This document shows positions 6,901 to 13,302 of a stretch of 21,632 nucleotides of DNA, one piece after another (position 1 is the first letter of the stretch; each line of letters opens with the position of its first letter). Made by a program: the position numbers and the translations under genes. The DNA is taken from assembly GCA_964646925.1 (NCBI GenBank), contig CAZYIC010000016.1, positions 1 through 21,632 on the forward strand, in the 5' to 3' direction. The notes under the pieces are model-generated. The model saw nothing but the letters and a program-made list of their open reading frames with translations, ran no database searches and was not told the DNA's origin. Source of the DNA: GWB1-37-8 sp964646925. Its GTDB lineage: Bacteria > Patescibacteriota > Microgenomatia > Levybacterales > UBA12049.

Positions 6901-9900
6901 TTTCCAGCGCTCTGTCCAACCAGTAAATCATAATCTCCGTCATTGTCCAGGTCAGCAAAAGCCGGCGCGGCATTAGTGCCGGTATCAGCAGTGTCCCATG
7001 CAGTGTTGGCTGTCCAGACAACATTGGATTTTAACCTAAATTCCAAAGATGATTTGGGCTTGATAATGGTAGATAGCTGGTTGTAAGCGTAATCTACGGT
7101 CAATTGGTTAACTCCGGGAAGATGGGTCTTAAACTCGGCTAATTTGCCTCCTGCGCCTCCTTGAGTTACTGTAAAAGCAGAATTGGAAGCAACATTAAGT
7201 GTTTTGAAATTACCTCCTGTGATATCCAGCTTATATTGAGGAAAAGTTGTCCCTATTCCCACATTTCCGCTTTGCTTAACTACAAATCTATTCAGCCCGG
7301 ATGAAGAAGCTGTAAATAGGTCGCCAATGGTGTTGTCAACAACTAAACCTGCAAATGAAGTCTTTGCCGCAATTGAGGCCACTGAATTTGTCCCGGCAAA
7401 AGGGGAATTTCCTGTTACTCTAAATGTGGCTGAAGAAGTTGCTGTTCCGCCAAGCAATAGATCTTGGCTTGCGATTTTTGGAAATATTGTTCCGTTTGCC
7501 ACATCCCAGTTGGAACCCCCTCCGGATCCGCAGGTTACCACATTTGAAACAGTAGTTAAAGCACCGCAATCGGCAAATCCCGCAGCACTAAGCTTTAGAT
7601 CCGTATCTGCATCTGTAAGTAACAGCAAGTCTCCTGTTCCATGGGCAGTCAAGGTCAAATTGTCATCTGATACTGTTGATAAGGTTGCTGCTGATCCTGC
7701 GCCAAGATTGAGAGCTGTTGCGGAAATTCCCAAAGTTGCGGCAGAAGTGATCGTTGCAAGACCTGCGGCCGTAAGAGTCGTATTGTCTGCGGCAAAAGTA
7801 ATGGTTTCATCTCCCGAGTCAAGGATTAATCCAGTTGCATCGGCTGTTGTTAATGTTCCTGCGCCTACAAAATCAAGCGAGTCAATATCCAAAATCGTTC
7901 CCTCAATTGAGATATTTCCCAAGTTCCCTCCATCGTTAATTGTGATAGAACCAGTAGCTGCTGCCACATCAAATTCTGCAAAATCTATTGCAGTTGCTCC
8001 CCCTGTAAAAGATGTTAGAGATGACGCGGTAATTGTTTCTCCTGTGAGCGTAATAGTTCCTGATGAGGTCAAACCGGTTAAGCCGGTTAAAGTTCCTCCG
8101 GCAATCAGGTTGGCTCCTCTTCCGGTTAATGCCGTAGTCCCGCCCGGAGCAAGAAGTATTTCTCCGGTATTGCTATCTCCTAAAGTTAAAGTTTGCTTGG
8201 CTGTGGTTGCCAAAGTTCCGGTTGCGTTAAGATAAGCCGCGCCTGCTGTTCCCGCTGAAATTGAAGCTGTCGGCGTGCCGCTGTTAACATTTAAGACTGC
8301 AAATTTAGCAGAAGCTGATGCGGTTCCGCCTATTAAGACATCTACAGTTGAATTAGCAGTGTATGTAGTTCCCGATGCCTGCCTCCAGTAGTTGGAAATA
8401 GATGTTCCAAGATCACCCCACGTCAGAGTGCCGCTGCCATTTGTAATCAAGGAAAAACCCTCGCTTTGTCCCTCAGATGGCCATGTATATGTAAGCGAAT
8501 TGAGAGTCGTTGTTCCGTTAACTCGCACATTTCCGCTTCCGTTAAGCGGAGAAAGAATTATATTTCCGGTTGTATTTCCGCCGATTGTCAGGGTTTGATT
8601 CTTTGTGGTCTGGATTGATCCTGCTGAATCCAAAACAATATTTCCCGAAATTGAAGCTGTAGGCATACCGTTGTTAACATTTATAAAAGCAAATTTAGCT
8701 GAAGCTGTTGATTGTCCGCCTACCAAAAGATCCTGGGTAGTAATTTTGGGAGCAAGAGTTCCGGAAACTTGCTCAAAAAAATTAGAACTTGGGAGCGTTC
8801 CGGGGTCAATCCACGAAGGAGCTGCTCCTGCGCCGTTCGTTGAAAATATATATCCGGATGTAGATGGAGCTAGAGATGCAAGCTTGCCTGTTGAGACAAA
8901 ATAAGGAAGGCTTCCCTGAGTTCCGGCTGACAAATCTGCTCCTGTTCCTCCATAAGCAGAAGTAATTACGGTTCCGTTCCAGACTCCGGAAGTGATTGTT
9001 CCGGTTGTTGTAATGGATGAAAGATTACCCGTTGTGATAAAAGTTCCTGTCTTATCGGGAAATGTTAATACATTGCTGCTGCCCGAGCTGTTTCCTGCTG
9101 TTACTTGAGTTTTGCCTCCTCCCGTACCATGAAAGTAGAAGGAATTTCCTTGTGCTCCAGCCTCCGTAAATGCGTCACCGGTTGACACGTCGCCTATAGC
9201 CCCTCCGCTTATATTCTTCCATATCGTCCCATCATACATATTGTATTGGTTTGTCGTAGTGTTATATACAAACAAACCTGTTGCCGGAGAAGCTATCGCG
9301 TCTCTCTGAGCTGTTGTCATTCTCGGAGCAAGAAAACCCTTATCTTCAGACGTCAGATCAAGCAATGCAGACGCATCCGACGTGTCAGCTCCTATCCCTA
9401 TGGTTGTGAGAAAATTTGCCGTGTCGGAAAATACACTTGGAACGTTTACGTTCAAAACGAGATTCGCGCTCGTTGTTGAAGCTGCCAAAACCGCCTGTCC
9501 CCCATTTTGAGGAGCAAGGCTGATTTGGGCCTGCCCCCCGAAGTCCCGCTGAGCGGGACGAAGCGGAGGCAAATTACTGATGAATTTTACGAATTGATCT
9601 TTTTTTTCACTAAAATTTGGGGTCAGGTTATATCCTGCCAAAACCGCTAATCCCGTAAAGCTGGTTAATAGAATAACGCTTACCAAAATAACCCCGATTT
9701 TGAATGAACTAGCCTTAAGCTCTCTGCTTGCTGTCTGGTCCGATTCCGCCATAATCTCATGGCTTTTTAAAAGCTTAGGCATGACAGGATATACTTTACT
9801 ATTTAAAAGAAAATGATTTTTGAAAACCGTATTGGACGGAAGCTCGTTTAAAACATGGGGTAAATTAGTTTTGGGGCTTAAAGAATTATCTCTTACAAAC

Positions 9901-10049
9901 CCATCTATTTGCTCTTTTGCATATCTGCGCTGATTCCCCACTGTCCTTATTGGCACAAAACGGCCGCTTTTATCCCAGCGCCTTAGTGTTTTTGTAGAAA
10001 CCTTCAGGATGTCTGCGGCTTCCTGAATCGTAAACAGCTTGTTATTCAT
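3915..10049 (-). CDS. Giant membrane-anchored fibre with MerR-type N-terminal HTH
   Basis: The 2044-residue protein is in order: a MerR-type HTH (about 5-51, FTIQEAADILKVSTKTLRRW, then RRYAKEQI); a linker; one membrane helix (about 117-139); a tail-fibre-type head (about 232-283, containing KGFLAPRMTTAQRDAIASP); and a long Gly/Thr/Ser beta-rich stalk with four copies of a module like D-L-L-I-G-G-T-x-x-A-S-A-K-F (near 424, 552, 847, 1394) and several VGIGT-type motifs. Next come five calcium-type repeats with DLDNDGDYDLL (1012-1283), a peptidase-G2-like domain (about 1614-1748), a coiled coil (about 1761-1845) and a C-terminal beta domain ending FDWWIV. HTH in, fibre out is the expected topology. 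It is probably a trimeric adhesin or surface fibre whose cytoplasmic head can bind DNA. It is transcribed divergently from the Fic-like gene. Confidence 0.85.
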   Translation of the reverse strand: MNNKLFTIQEAADILKVSTKTLRRWDKSGRFVPIRTVGNQRRYAKEQIDGFVRDNSLSPKTNLPHVLNELPSNTVFKNHFLLNSKVYPVMPKLLKSHEIMAESDQTASRELKASSFKIGVILVSVILLTSFTGLAVLAGYNLTPNFSEKKDQFVKFISNLPPLRPAQRDFGGQAQISLAPQNGGQAVLAASTTSANLVLNVNVPSVFSDTANFLTTIGIGADTSDASALLDLTSEDKGFLAPRMTTAQRDAIASPATGLFVYNTTTNQYNMYDGTIWKNISGGAIGDVSTGDAFTEAGAQGNSFYFHGTGGGKTQVTAGNSSGSSNVLTFPDKTGTFITTGNLSSITTTGTITSGVWNGTVITSAYGGTGADLSAGTQGSLPYFVSTGKLASLAPSTSGYIFSTNGAGAAPSWIDPGTLPSSNFFEQVSGTLAPKITTQDLLVGGQSTASAKFAFINVNNGMPTASISGNIVLDSAGSIQTTKNQTLTIGGNTTGNIILSPLNGSGNVRVNGTTTLNSLTYTWPSEGQSEGFSLITNGSGTLTWGDLGTSISNYWRQASGTTYTANSTVDVLIGGTASASAKFAVLNVNSGTPTASISAGTAGAAYLNATGTLATTAKQTLTLGDSNTGEILLAPGGTTALTGRGANLIAGGTLTGLTGLTSSGTITLTGETITASSLTSFTGGATAIDFAEFDVAAATGSITINDGGNLGNISIEGTILDIDSLDFVGAGTLTTADATGLILDSGDETITFAADNTTLTAAGLATITSAATLGISATALNLGAGSAATLSTVSDDNLTLTAHGTGDLLLLTDADTDLKLSAAGFADCGALTTVSNVVTCGSGGGSNWDVANGTIFPKIASQDLLLGGTATSSATFRVTGNSPFAGTNSVASIAAKTSFAGLVVDNTIGDLFTASSSGLNRFVVKQSGNVGIGTTFPQYKLDITGGNFKTLNVASNSAFTVTQGGAGGKLAEFKTHLPGVNQLTVDYAYNQLSTIIKPKSSLEFRLKSNVVWTANTAWDTADTGTNAAPAFADLDNDGDYDLLVGQSAGNSKAYQNTGSVTSPTWTANTAWNAPDVGDEASPAFADLDNDGDYDLLIGEYSLGSSTTLYGYENTGSASSPTWTAKTAWDISDIGGSLYSPAFADLDNDGDYDLLIGENAGVSKAYENTGSASSPNWTAKTAWNTPDVGAQSSPAFADLDNDGDYDLLMGESLGTTKAYENTGSVTSPVWIAKTAWDSTTDLGSFAQPAFADLDNDGDYDLLIGASGGVDWGYENTGSAVSSLVLGVNGRVGIGTNSALASLDVRGISGTIPIASFSAVTSFAGLLVDNSGVGDIFTASKSGATKFTVLNNGNISWAGTTNFLTTLASAATAARTITFPDATGTICLSSANCAFDGFWNSASGALYSGNTTMDLLIGGTGTASAKFGFINIAGGSPTATISGNLSLAVPTTAGANTFNLLNNSTLNFQRSPGGDAGLATVLFLANNGNVGIGTATPTTKLSVAGATSTISNSSGNLTITPASNLIISSGSVGLGTTTPGLKLDVQDSQSATAAAQIYNTNSGTDADGLVIKLGNTSTTAVAATNHFASFETFGIGIVGSVQGNGGTGVTYATSGIADFAEYFRKDASQQIPYGSVVCLKDNGLAVPCDPSAGSGQGTIIGVASERPAFLGGENLGDKSVAVGMVGQVRTRVSTANGEIKIGDPLTTSSVSGIAVKATSVGQILGKALESFDDQGEGEILVSVNITWYNPSIYVSYDGTLAGMADTVASIGDQLTLQNQTLALQGEALRSWQASQSASLAEQVNSVLQNDPLFRQSQDKITDLESRLNLLSQKVDQQASISAFLSDIINGQTLGASASAVLDLGLPAMLAQALQAGDVELNNATISGNLMVLGRTTVSDLGVTGNINAGLLAIHGLDGEINTLAGDLYLQKSGLGGLDILDGKITIDASGNLTATGTITADEIKANNYTVLGGESIGSASISAGLTFIEIVTPIASESSKIFLTATSLTDRQLTVIEKSIGRFKVAIPSPTTAPITFDWWIVGNKN
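5090..5112. repeat. Single arm of the CTGA...GAAGGATC repeat inside the fibre gene
   Basis: The segment starting CCCTGAGCCTGCCGAAGG and running to ATC matches the arm core of the palindromic repeats at 559-628 and 13205-13290. It is in frame and encodes D-P-S-A-G-S-G-Q-G, a loop-like insertion within the peptidase-G2-like domain. Confidence 0.6.
6201..7016 (-). repeat. Five tandem FG-GAP/VCBS-like coding repeats
   Basis: Five units of 53-58 residues (159-174 bp) encode W-T-A-x-T-A-W-D...PAFADLDNDGDYDLLIGE...YENTGS. The near-identical DNA blocks begin at about 6271, 6433, 6592, 6766 and 6925. The DxDxDGDxD loop is the calcium-binding pattern of FG-GAP/VCBS repeats, which form beta-propeller blades; five blades fall short of the usual seven. 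High DNA similarity indicates recent duplication or conversion. Confidence 0.85.
9543..9559. repeat. Perfect palindrome inside the fibre gene
   Basis: GTCCCGC-TGA-GCGGGAC is a perfect 7-bp inverted repeat with a 3-nt loop, in frame, and encodes part of L-R-P-A-Q-R-D-F just outside the membrane helix. Its GTCCCGC arm is shared with the palindrome in the galT-like gene at 18755-18774. Confidence 0.7.
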
Positions 10050-10063
10050 AGGGCAGTATTAAA

Positions 10064-10102
10064 GTTGGACATTTGAGATCAAGATGTCCAAGTTTGTCCA
10101 AG
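10064..10102. promoter_or_regulatory. Operator-like repeats in the fibre 5' leader
   Basis: TTGGACAT (10065-10072) and ATGTCCAA (10084-10091) are a perfect 8-bp inverted repeat, and a third half-site TGTCCAAG (10095-10102) repeats the second (10085-10092) exactly 10 bp away. The cluster lies between a candidate minus-strand promoter and the fibre start codon (10049). The spacing by one helical turn suggests a protein-binding site, perhaps for the MerR-type HTH of the fibre or for the nearby regulators. Confidence 0.5.
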
Positions 10103-10103
10103 T

Positions 10104-10135
10104 ATTATTACGACACATTTCACGGCTCTTGTCAA
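10104..10135 (-). promoter_or_regulatory. Candidate promoter of the giant fibre gene
   Basis: On the minus strand a perfect TTGACA (10130-10135) is followed after 19-20 bp by TAATAAT (10104-10110), giving a leader of about 45 nt that holds the operator-like repeats. The spacer is longer than the ideal 17 bp, so this is tentative. Confidence 0.4.
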
Positions 10136-10155
10136 GAGGAAGAATAACAGGAAAT

Positions 10156-10247
10156 AATCTTATCACAATCTTATCAAAAAAGTATAATTTAGCTTCATTT
10201 TTCTGCAATATTGAATAATATGCGCTTATTGACTTTGCGATAAGATT
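10156..10247. promoter_or_regulatory. AATCTTATC triple-site operator and promoter before the Fic-like gene
   Basis: AATCTTATC occurs at 10156-10164 and 10167-10175 (11 bp apart) and inverted as GATAAGATT at 10239-10247. The direct pair overlaps a candidate promoter, TTATCA (10160-10165), 17-bp spacer, TATAAT (10183-10188), reading toward the Fic-like gene. The inverted copy ends 16 bp before its start codon. This looks like an autoregulatory site set for a DNA-binding protein; the winged helix of the Fic-like protein is one candidate. Confidence 0.45.
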
Positions 10248-10263
10248 ATGATACAAAAATAGC

Positions 10264-11205
10264 ATGTTAAATATTTTTTATAATATCTCCCCGAAATTAA
10301 AAGAATGTTTATCTGAAATCGAAGCTTTGAGAAAACAAATACTCCTTAACCCAATTTCTCCAAAAACCGAATTTAGACTCAGATGGGAAGCGGCATTTAA
10401 CCGCATTTATTCCTCTTTGAAGCTATCGGGAAACCCTCTGGGAAAAAAGGAGATGCTAAAAGCCTTAACGGAAATTACTTTCGAAAAGATGAACTTCAAC
10501 GAAACAGAAATTGTCAAATATAAAAAGGCTCAGGATCATATATTCCAAAATTGGCTGGGGTCGGATGATCCGATTGACGCTTTAGCGATTATTAATCTTC
10601 ACAAAATAATCGGAACAGGCAAACTCAGGGTGCCAAGAGCCGGCCTTCAGTATCTTTTGGACTATCTTCAGGTTCAGGCAAAATCCGAAAATCCGATAAT
10701 CATGGCTGGAATTATGAATATTGAAATGGGAAAAATGCGGCTATTCTCCGATCATAACGCACAAATTTCCCTACTTTCCCCTCTTCTCTTCTTATGTAAA
10801 TACGGCTATGATTTCAAAGGCTTTTTGGCTTATGAAACAGAATGGATGAAAAATAGCGATAATTACAAAGAAAATTATACTCGCGCTCTTAGGTCGTTCA
10901 ATCTTACTCTGTGGCTTGAATACTTTGCCGGCTGCATATTAAAACAGCTGACCCTGATTAAGCAATCAATAGAAAAACCCAGGTATTCTCTCCCTCTTAA
11001 AGAATCCTTCCTCAAGCTAAATGAGAGGCAAAAATCAATACTCTCTTATCTTGACCAGCCCCAAACCAGCATAGTCAACAGGCAAATCCAGAAGCGTTAT
11101 AAAACCTCGCAAGTAACAGCCGCGAGAGATCTTGCAAAACTGACAAATTTGGGATTTTTGTTTTCGCATGGGAAGGGACGCTCGGTCTATTACACTAAAA
11201 TCTAG
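10264..11205 (+). CDS. Degenerate Fic-like protein with C-terminal winged helix
   Basis: The 313-residue protein follows the Fic plan: an N-terminal helical part with S-S-L-K-L-S-G-N-P-L (about 50-59), I-N-L-H-K-I-I-G-T-G-K-L-R (about 110-122), and the active-site region NPIIMAGIMNIEMGKMRLF then SDHNAQISLL (about 143-170). Where active Fic enzymes have HPFxDGNGRxxR, this one reads R-L-F-S-D-H-N-A-Q, so the catalytic histidine and the phosphate-binding Gly and Arg are lost. AMP transfer is therefore unlikely. Residues about 252-311 form a winged helix (LNERQKSILSYL...VTAARDLAKLTNLGFL...GRSVYY), suggesting a DNA-binding regulator. It is divergent from the fibre and lies 55 bp before the ATPase operon, where atpB would usually stand. 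No ribosome-binding site is visible. Confidence 0.7.
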   Translation: MLNIFYNISPKLKECLSEIEALRKQILLNPISPKTEFRLRWEAAFNRIYSSLKLSGNPLGKKEMLKALTEITFEKMNFNETEIVKYKKAQDHIFQNWLGSDDPIDALAIINLHKIIGTGKLRVPRAGLQYLLDYLQVQAKSENPIIMAGIMNIEMGKMRLFSDHNAQISLLSPLLFLCKYGYDFKGFLAYETEWMKNSDNYKENYTRALRSFNLTLWLEYFAGCILKQLTLIKQSIEKPRYSLPLKESFLKLNERQKSILSYLDQPQTSIVNRQIQKRYKTSQVTAARDLAKLTNLGFLFSHGKGRSVYYTKI

Positions 11206-11217
11206 GCCGAACAGGGA

Positions 11218-11246
11218 TTGACTTAAAATGAGAAGAGCCGTAAACT
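11218..11246 (+). promoter_or_regulatory. Candidate promoter of the F1-like ATPase operon
   Basis: TTGACT (11218-11223), an exact 17-bp spacer and TAAACT (11241-11246) lie directly before the first operon gene, whose ATG is at 11261. This implies a leader of fewer than 10 nt. Readthrough from the Fic-like gene is also possible. Confidence 0.4.
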
Positions 11247-11260
11247 GAATTAATTGAAGT

Positions 11261-12031
11261 ATGAGATACTCTGCCCTTATTGCTTTTTTAACATTTTACC
11301 TGCTATTCATTGCCTTTATCAATGTCTCCCAAGCGCAAGTTTCATCCGGAGTAGCTATTTCCGCTGTGATTAACGACAAAGAGGTAAAAGACGGAAGCAT
11401 TATTGCTTTGACAGATAAAGGCTACTTATTAAGTAAAACCGCGTATGACTCCAGGATTTACGGAGTAGTGAATGAAAATTCGGCATTATATTTACAAAAT
11501 ACCGAAATATCCTCCCCAAAACCTGTTTTAACCTCGGGCAAAGCCTATGTCTTGGTTAGCTCGATAAATGGAAATATTGCAATAAATGACATTATAACCT
11601 CCTCAACCATACCCGGGGTTGGCCAGAAAGCCAAAATAAACGGTTATGTTTTAGGCTCTGCCTTGGAAAATTACAGTAATTCCGATCAAAAAGCAATCGG
11701 AAAGATTCTGGTTGCAATTAGGCCTAATTATAATACTTCTTTTGGAAATACGAGAACTAATCTTTTTGAAACTCTCAAAGCAGCGCTGGATCCCGCTCCC
11801 CTATCCCAGCTAACGTCCCTTAGATATGTACTTGCTTCTGCAGTTACGGTCGTATCTTTTGTAATCGGATTTATATACTTTGGCAGGATTGCAAGAAGCG
11901 GTATTGAAGCTCTGGGAAGAAATCCCTTGGCAGGCCGTACAATTGAGCTGAATATTGCTTTTAATCTCGTTTTAATGGTTGTTATTATCTTGGTCGGTTT
12001 GGGATTAGCTTATTTAATCCTGGTCTTGTAA
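11261..12031 (+). CDS. c-subunit-like hairpin with secreted ectodomain, lacking the ion-binding carboxylate
   Basis: This gene holds the atpE position. The 256-residue product has a signal peptide (1-25, likely cut after SQA), an exported domain (about 29-156), an amphipathic linker (about 165-187) and two membrane helices (about 188-208 and 229-255). These are joined by a basic loop, G-R-I-A-R-S-G-I-E-A-L-G-R-N-P-L-A-G-R, like the RQP loop of c subunits. Topology fits c: both ends outside, loop in the cytoplasm. The residue 18 after the loop proline (Asp61 in E. coli, essential for proton transport) is Val240, and neither helix core holds an acidic residue. The exported domain resembles the peptidase-G2-like domain of the giant fibre (N-G-x-I-x-I-x-D-x-x-T-S-S, then L-G-x-A-L-E, then I-L-V). 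It probably forms a ring on the F1-like head without carrying ions. Confidence 0.75.
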   Translation: MRYSALIAFLTFYLLFIAFINVSQAQVSSGVAISAVINDKEVKDGSIIALTDKGYLLSKTAYDSRIYGVVNENSALYLQNTEISSPKPVLTSGKAYVLVSSINGNIAINDIITSSTIPGVGQKAKINGYVLGSALENYSNSDQKAIGKILVAIRPNYNTSFGNTRTNLFETLKAALDPAPLSQLTSLRYVLASAVTVVSFVIGFIYFGRIARSGIEALGRNPLAGRTIELNIAFNLVLMVVIILVGLGLAYLILVL

Positions 12032-12040
12032 TATATATCT

Positions 12041-12712
12041 ATGACCGTAACACCTATAATATTTTTTGACATGGCTGTAACCATATTTATCCTCGGTATT
12101 GCGCTTGTTTGCGTAGTTTTTTTAAGACTGCGCAGTGATGGCGCTTTTCAGGAAAGCGAAAAGCTTCTCTCCGAGGCGCGGAAGAAAGCGGTAAAAATGA
12201 TTAATGACGCAAATGGGAGAGCAATTGATATCATAAATAAAGCTAATTTATCTGCCGATATTGCCTCTAACACTTTCAACCAGCAGATTTCACATATTGC
12301 ATCCATGCAAATTAAAGAATTTGAAAAAGATTCTTCCAACTTTATAAAATTGCATCATCAAATGCTCCTTGATCTAAAATCTAAAAATATCGAACTATTT
12401 CATAGTCTATCAAAAGATATCGAAACAAATACGGTGGGAGAGATAAATAATTTCAAGGTCTCTATGGAAAATTTGACTTCCGAGTCTCAGAATTTAGTCA
12501 GGAAAAAAATTAATGCGGATTATGAAGCAGCAAAAAAGGAAATTGAAAACTACAAGAACGAGGAGTTCAGAAAAATTGAGGATCAAATCTATGCGCTCTT
12601 GGAAAAAGTGTCTAATCTGGCGCTAGGTAAAACCATCAGTCTTTCGGACCATGAAGATTTAATACTCAAATCCTTAGAAAAAGCTAAAAAGGAAGGAACA
12701 TTTAGCGTGTGA
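12041..12712 (+). CDS. atpF: F1Fo ATPase subunit b-like stator protein
   Basis: The 223-residue protein has one N-terminal membrane helix (about 9-29) and a long charged coiled coil (about 38-200). The C-terminal segment V-S-N-L-A-L-G-K-T-I-S-L-S-D-H-E-D-L-I (about 189-207) is typical of subunit b, which links the membrane part to delta and the alpha-beta head. It is longer than the usual 155-170 residues, mainly in the coiled coil. It sits 9 bp after the c-like gene and overlaps delta by 4 bp (GTGA), implying coupled translation. Normally b contacts subunit a in the membrane. No a gene is present here, so its membrane partner is unclear. Confidence 0.8.
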   Translation: MTVTPIIFFDMAVTIFILGIALVCVVFLRLRSDGAFQESEKLLSEARKKAVKMINDANGRAIDIINKANLSADIASNTFNQQISHIASMQIKEFEKDSSNFIKLHHQMLLDLKSKNIELFHSLSKDIETNTVGEINNFKVSMENLTSESQNLVRKKINADYEAAKKEIENYKNEEFRKIEDQIYALLEKVSNLALGKTISLSDHEDLILKSLEKAKKEGTFSV

Positions 12713-13215
12713 GAAAAAATACCTTTATATATTCCGAGTTGATAAACTCAATAAAAACTACGAAGGAGGCTGATGATTTTTCTCTGGAAATTTCGGCTCT
12801 GAAAGCCCGGCTTTTTAAGCCGGAAAAGACATCTTTTGACAAAGGGCTAAAAGGAATTAGTCTGACAACAGGCAGAAAGATTGCGGAAATCTACACAAAA
12901 AATAATTTAAATATCAATGATAAGGAGTTTACTTCCGGTTTTCTTGAAAATCTCACAAATTTAATGAAAGAATTCAAGATTATTAAATTAATCCTCTCTT
13001 TTGATCCGGCTCCAAAAACAATTGAAAAGATTCATAATTTTGTTAAGGATACGATTGGAAACGGATATATTTTGGATATTGAAGTTGCGGAAAATATAAT
13101 AGGAGGAGCTATCGTAATATTTAATGGAAAATATAATGATTTTTCTCTCAAAAAGACTCTGGAACAAATATTTGCAAACAAGAGGGAAGAAGTCTTACCG
13201 TGGTTGTCATCCTGA
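12709..13215 (+). CDS. atpH: F1 ATPase subunit delta (OSCP)
   Basis: The 168-residue protein is the stator cap that joins b to the top of the F1 head. Its N-terminal helical domain is divergent. The C-terminal part is clear: E-V-A-E-N-I-I-G-G-A-I-V-I-F-N-G-K-Y-N-D-F-S-L-K-K-T-L-E-Q-I (about 126-155) matches the delta/OSCP signature. The start is a GTG overlapping the stop of b. The last residues and the stop codon (W-L-S-S-stop) are formed by the left end of the palindromic repeat at 13205, so the repeat has entered exactly at the delta-alpha junction. Confidence 0.8.
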   Translation: MRKNTFIYSELINSIKTTKEADDFSLEISALKARLFKPEKTSFDKGLKGISLTTGRKIAEIYTKNNLNINDKEFTSGFLENLTNLMKEFKIIKLILSFDPAPKTIEKIHNFVKDTIGNGYILDIEVAENIIGGAIVIFNGKYNDFSLKKTLEQIFANKREEVLPWLSS

Positions 13216-13290
13216 ACACAGTCAAGTCAGACTTGACGCAGTGAAGGATCCCATGACGCGCAAGATTCTTCGCTTACGCTCAGAATGACA
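13205..13290. repeat. Palindromic repeat (TGTCATTCTGA family), copy 2, with nested palindrome
   Basis: Left end TGTCATCCTGAAC (from 13205) and right end CTTCGCTTACGCTCAGAATG (reverse of the same family, to 13290) form an inverted pair. A second palindrome, GTCAAGT-CAG-ACTTGAC (13221-13237), sits inside the left arm. The element supplies the stop of delta and an ATG (13285) in frame with alpha. Confidence 0.7.
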
Positions 13291-13302
13291 TTCCGGAAAA
13301 TT

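Noticed and set aside
6201..7016. Possible CRISPR array from regularly spaced repeats
   Set aside because: The repeats are in-frame coding units of 159-174 bp with conserved protein motifs, not short repeats with unique spacers, and no cas genes are present.
5500..8235. Long plus-strand frames (5500-6279 and 7327-8235) opposite the fibre gene
   Set aside because: Their Val/Pro/Ala-rich products are the mirror of the Gly/Thr/Ala-rich fibre repeats; they show no signal, domain or start site.
3268..10049. Diversity-generating retroelement (Avd-like gene next to a fibre gene)
   Set aside because: No reverse transcriptase, template repeat or adenine-biased variable repeat is seen in the window; the Avd likeness is only at family level.
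10059..10265. 68-residue minus-strand frame between the fibre and Fic-like genes
   Set aside because: It lies wholly in the divergent regulatory region, has no domain pattern or ribosome-binding site, and overlaps the operator-like sites and promoters.
10264..11205. Active Fic AMP-transferase
   Set aside because: The catalytic histidine, glycines and arginine of the HPFxDGNGR motif are replaced.
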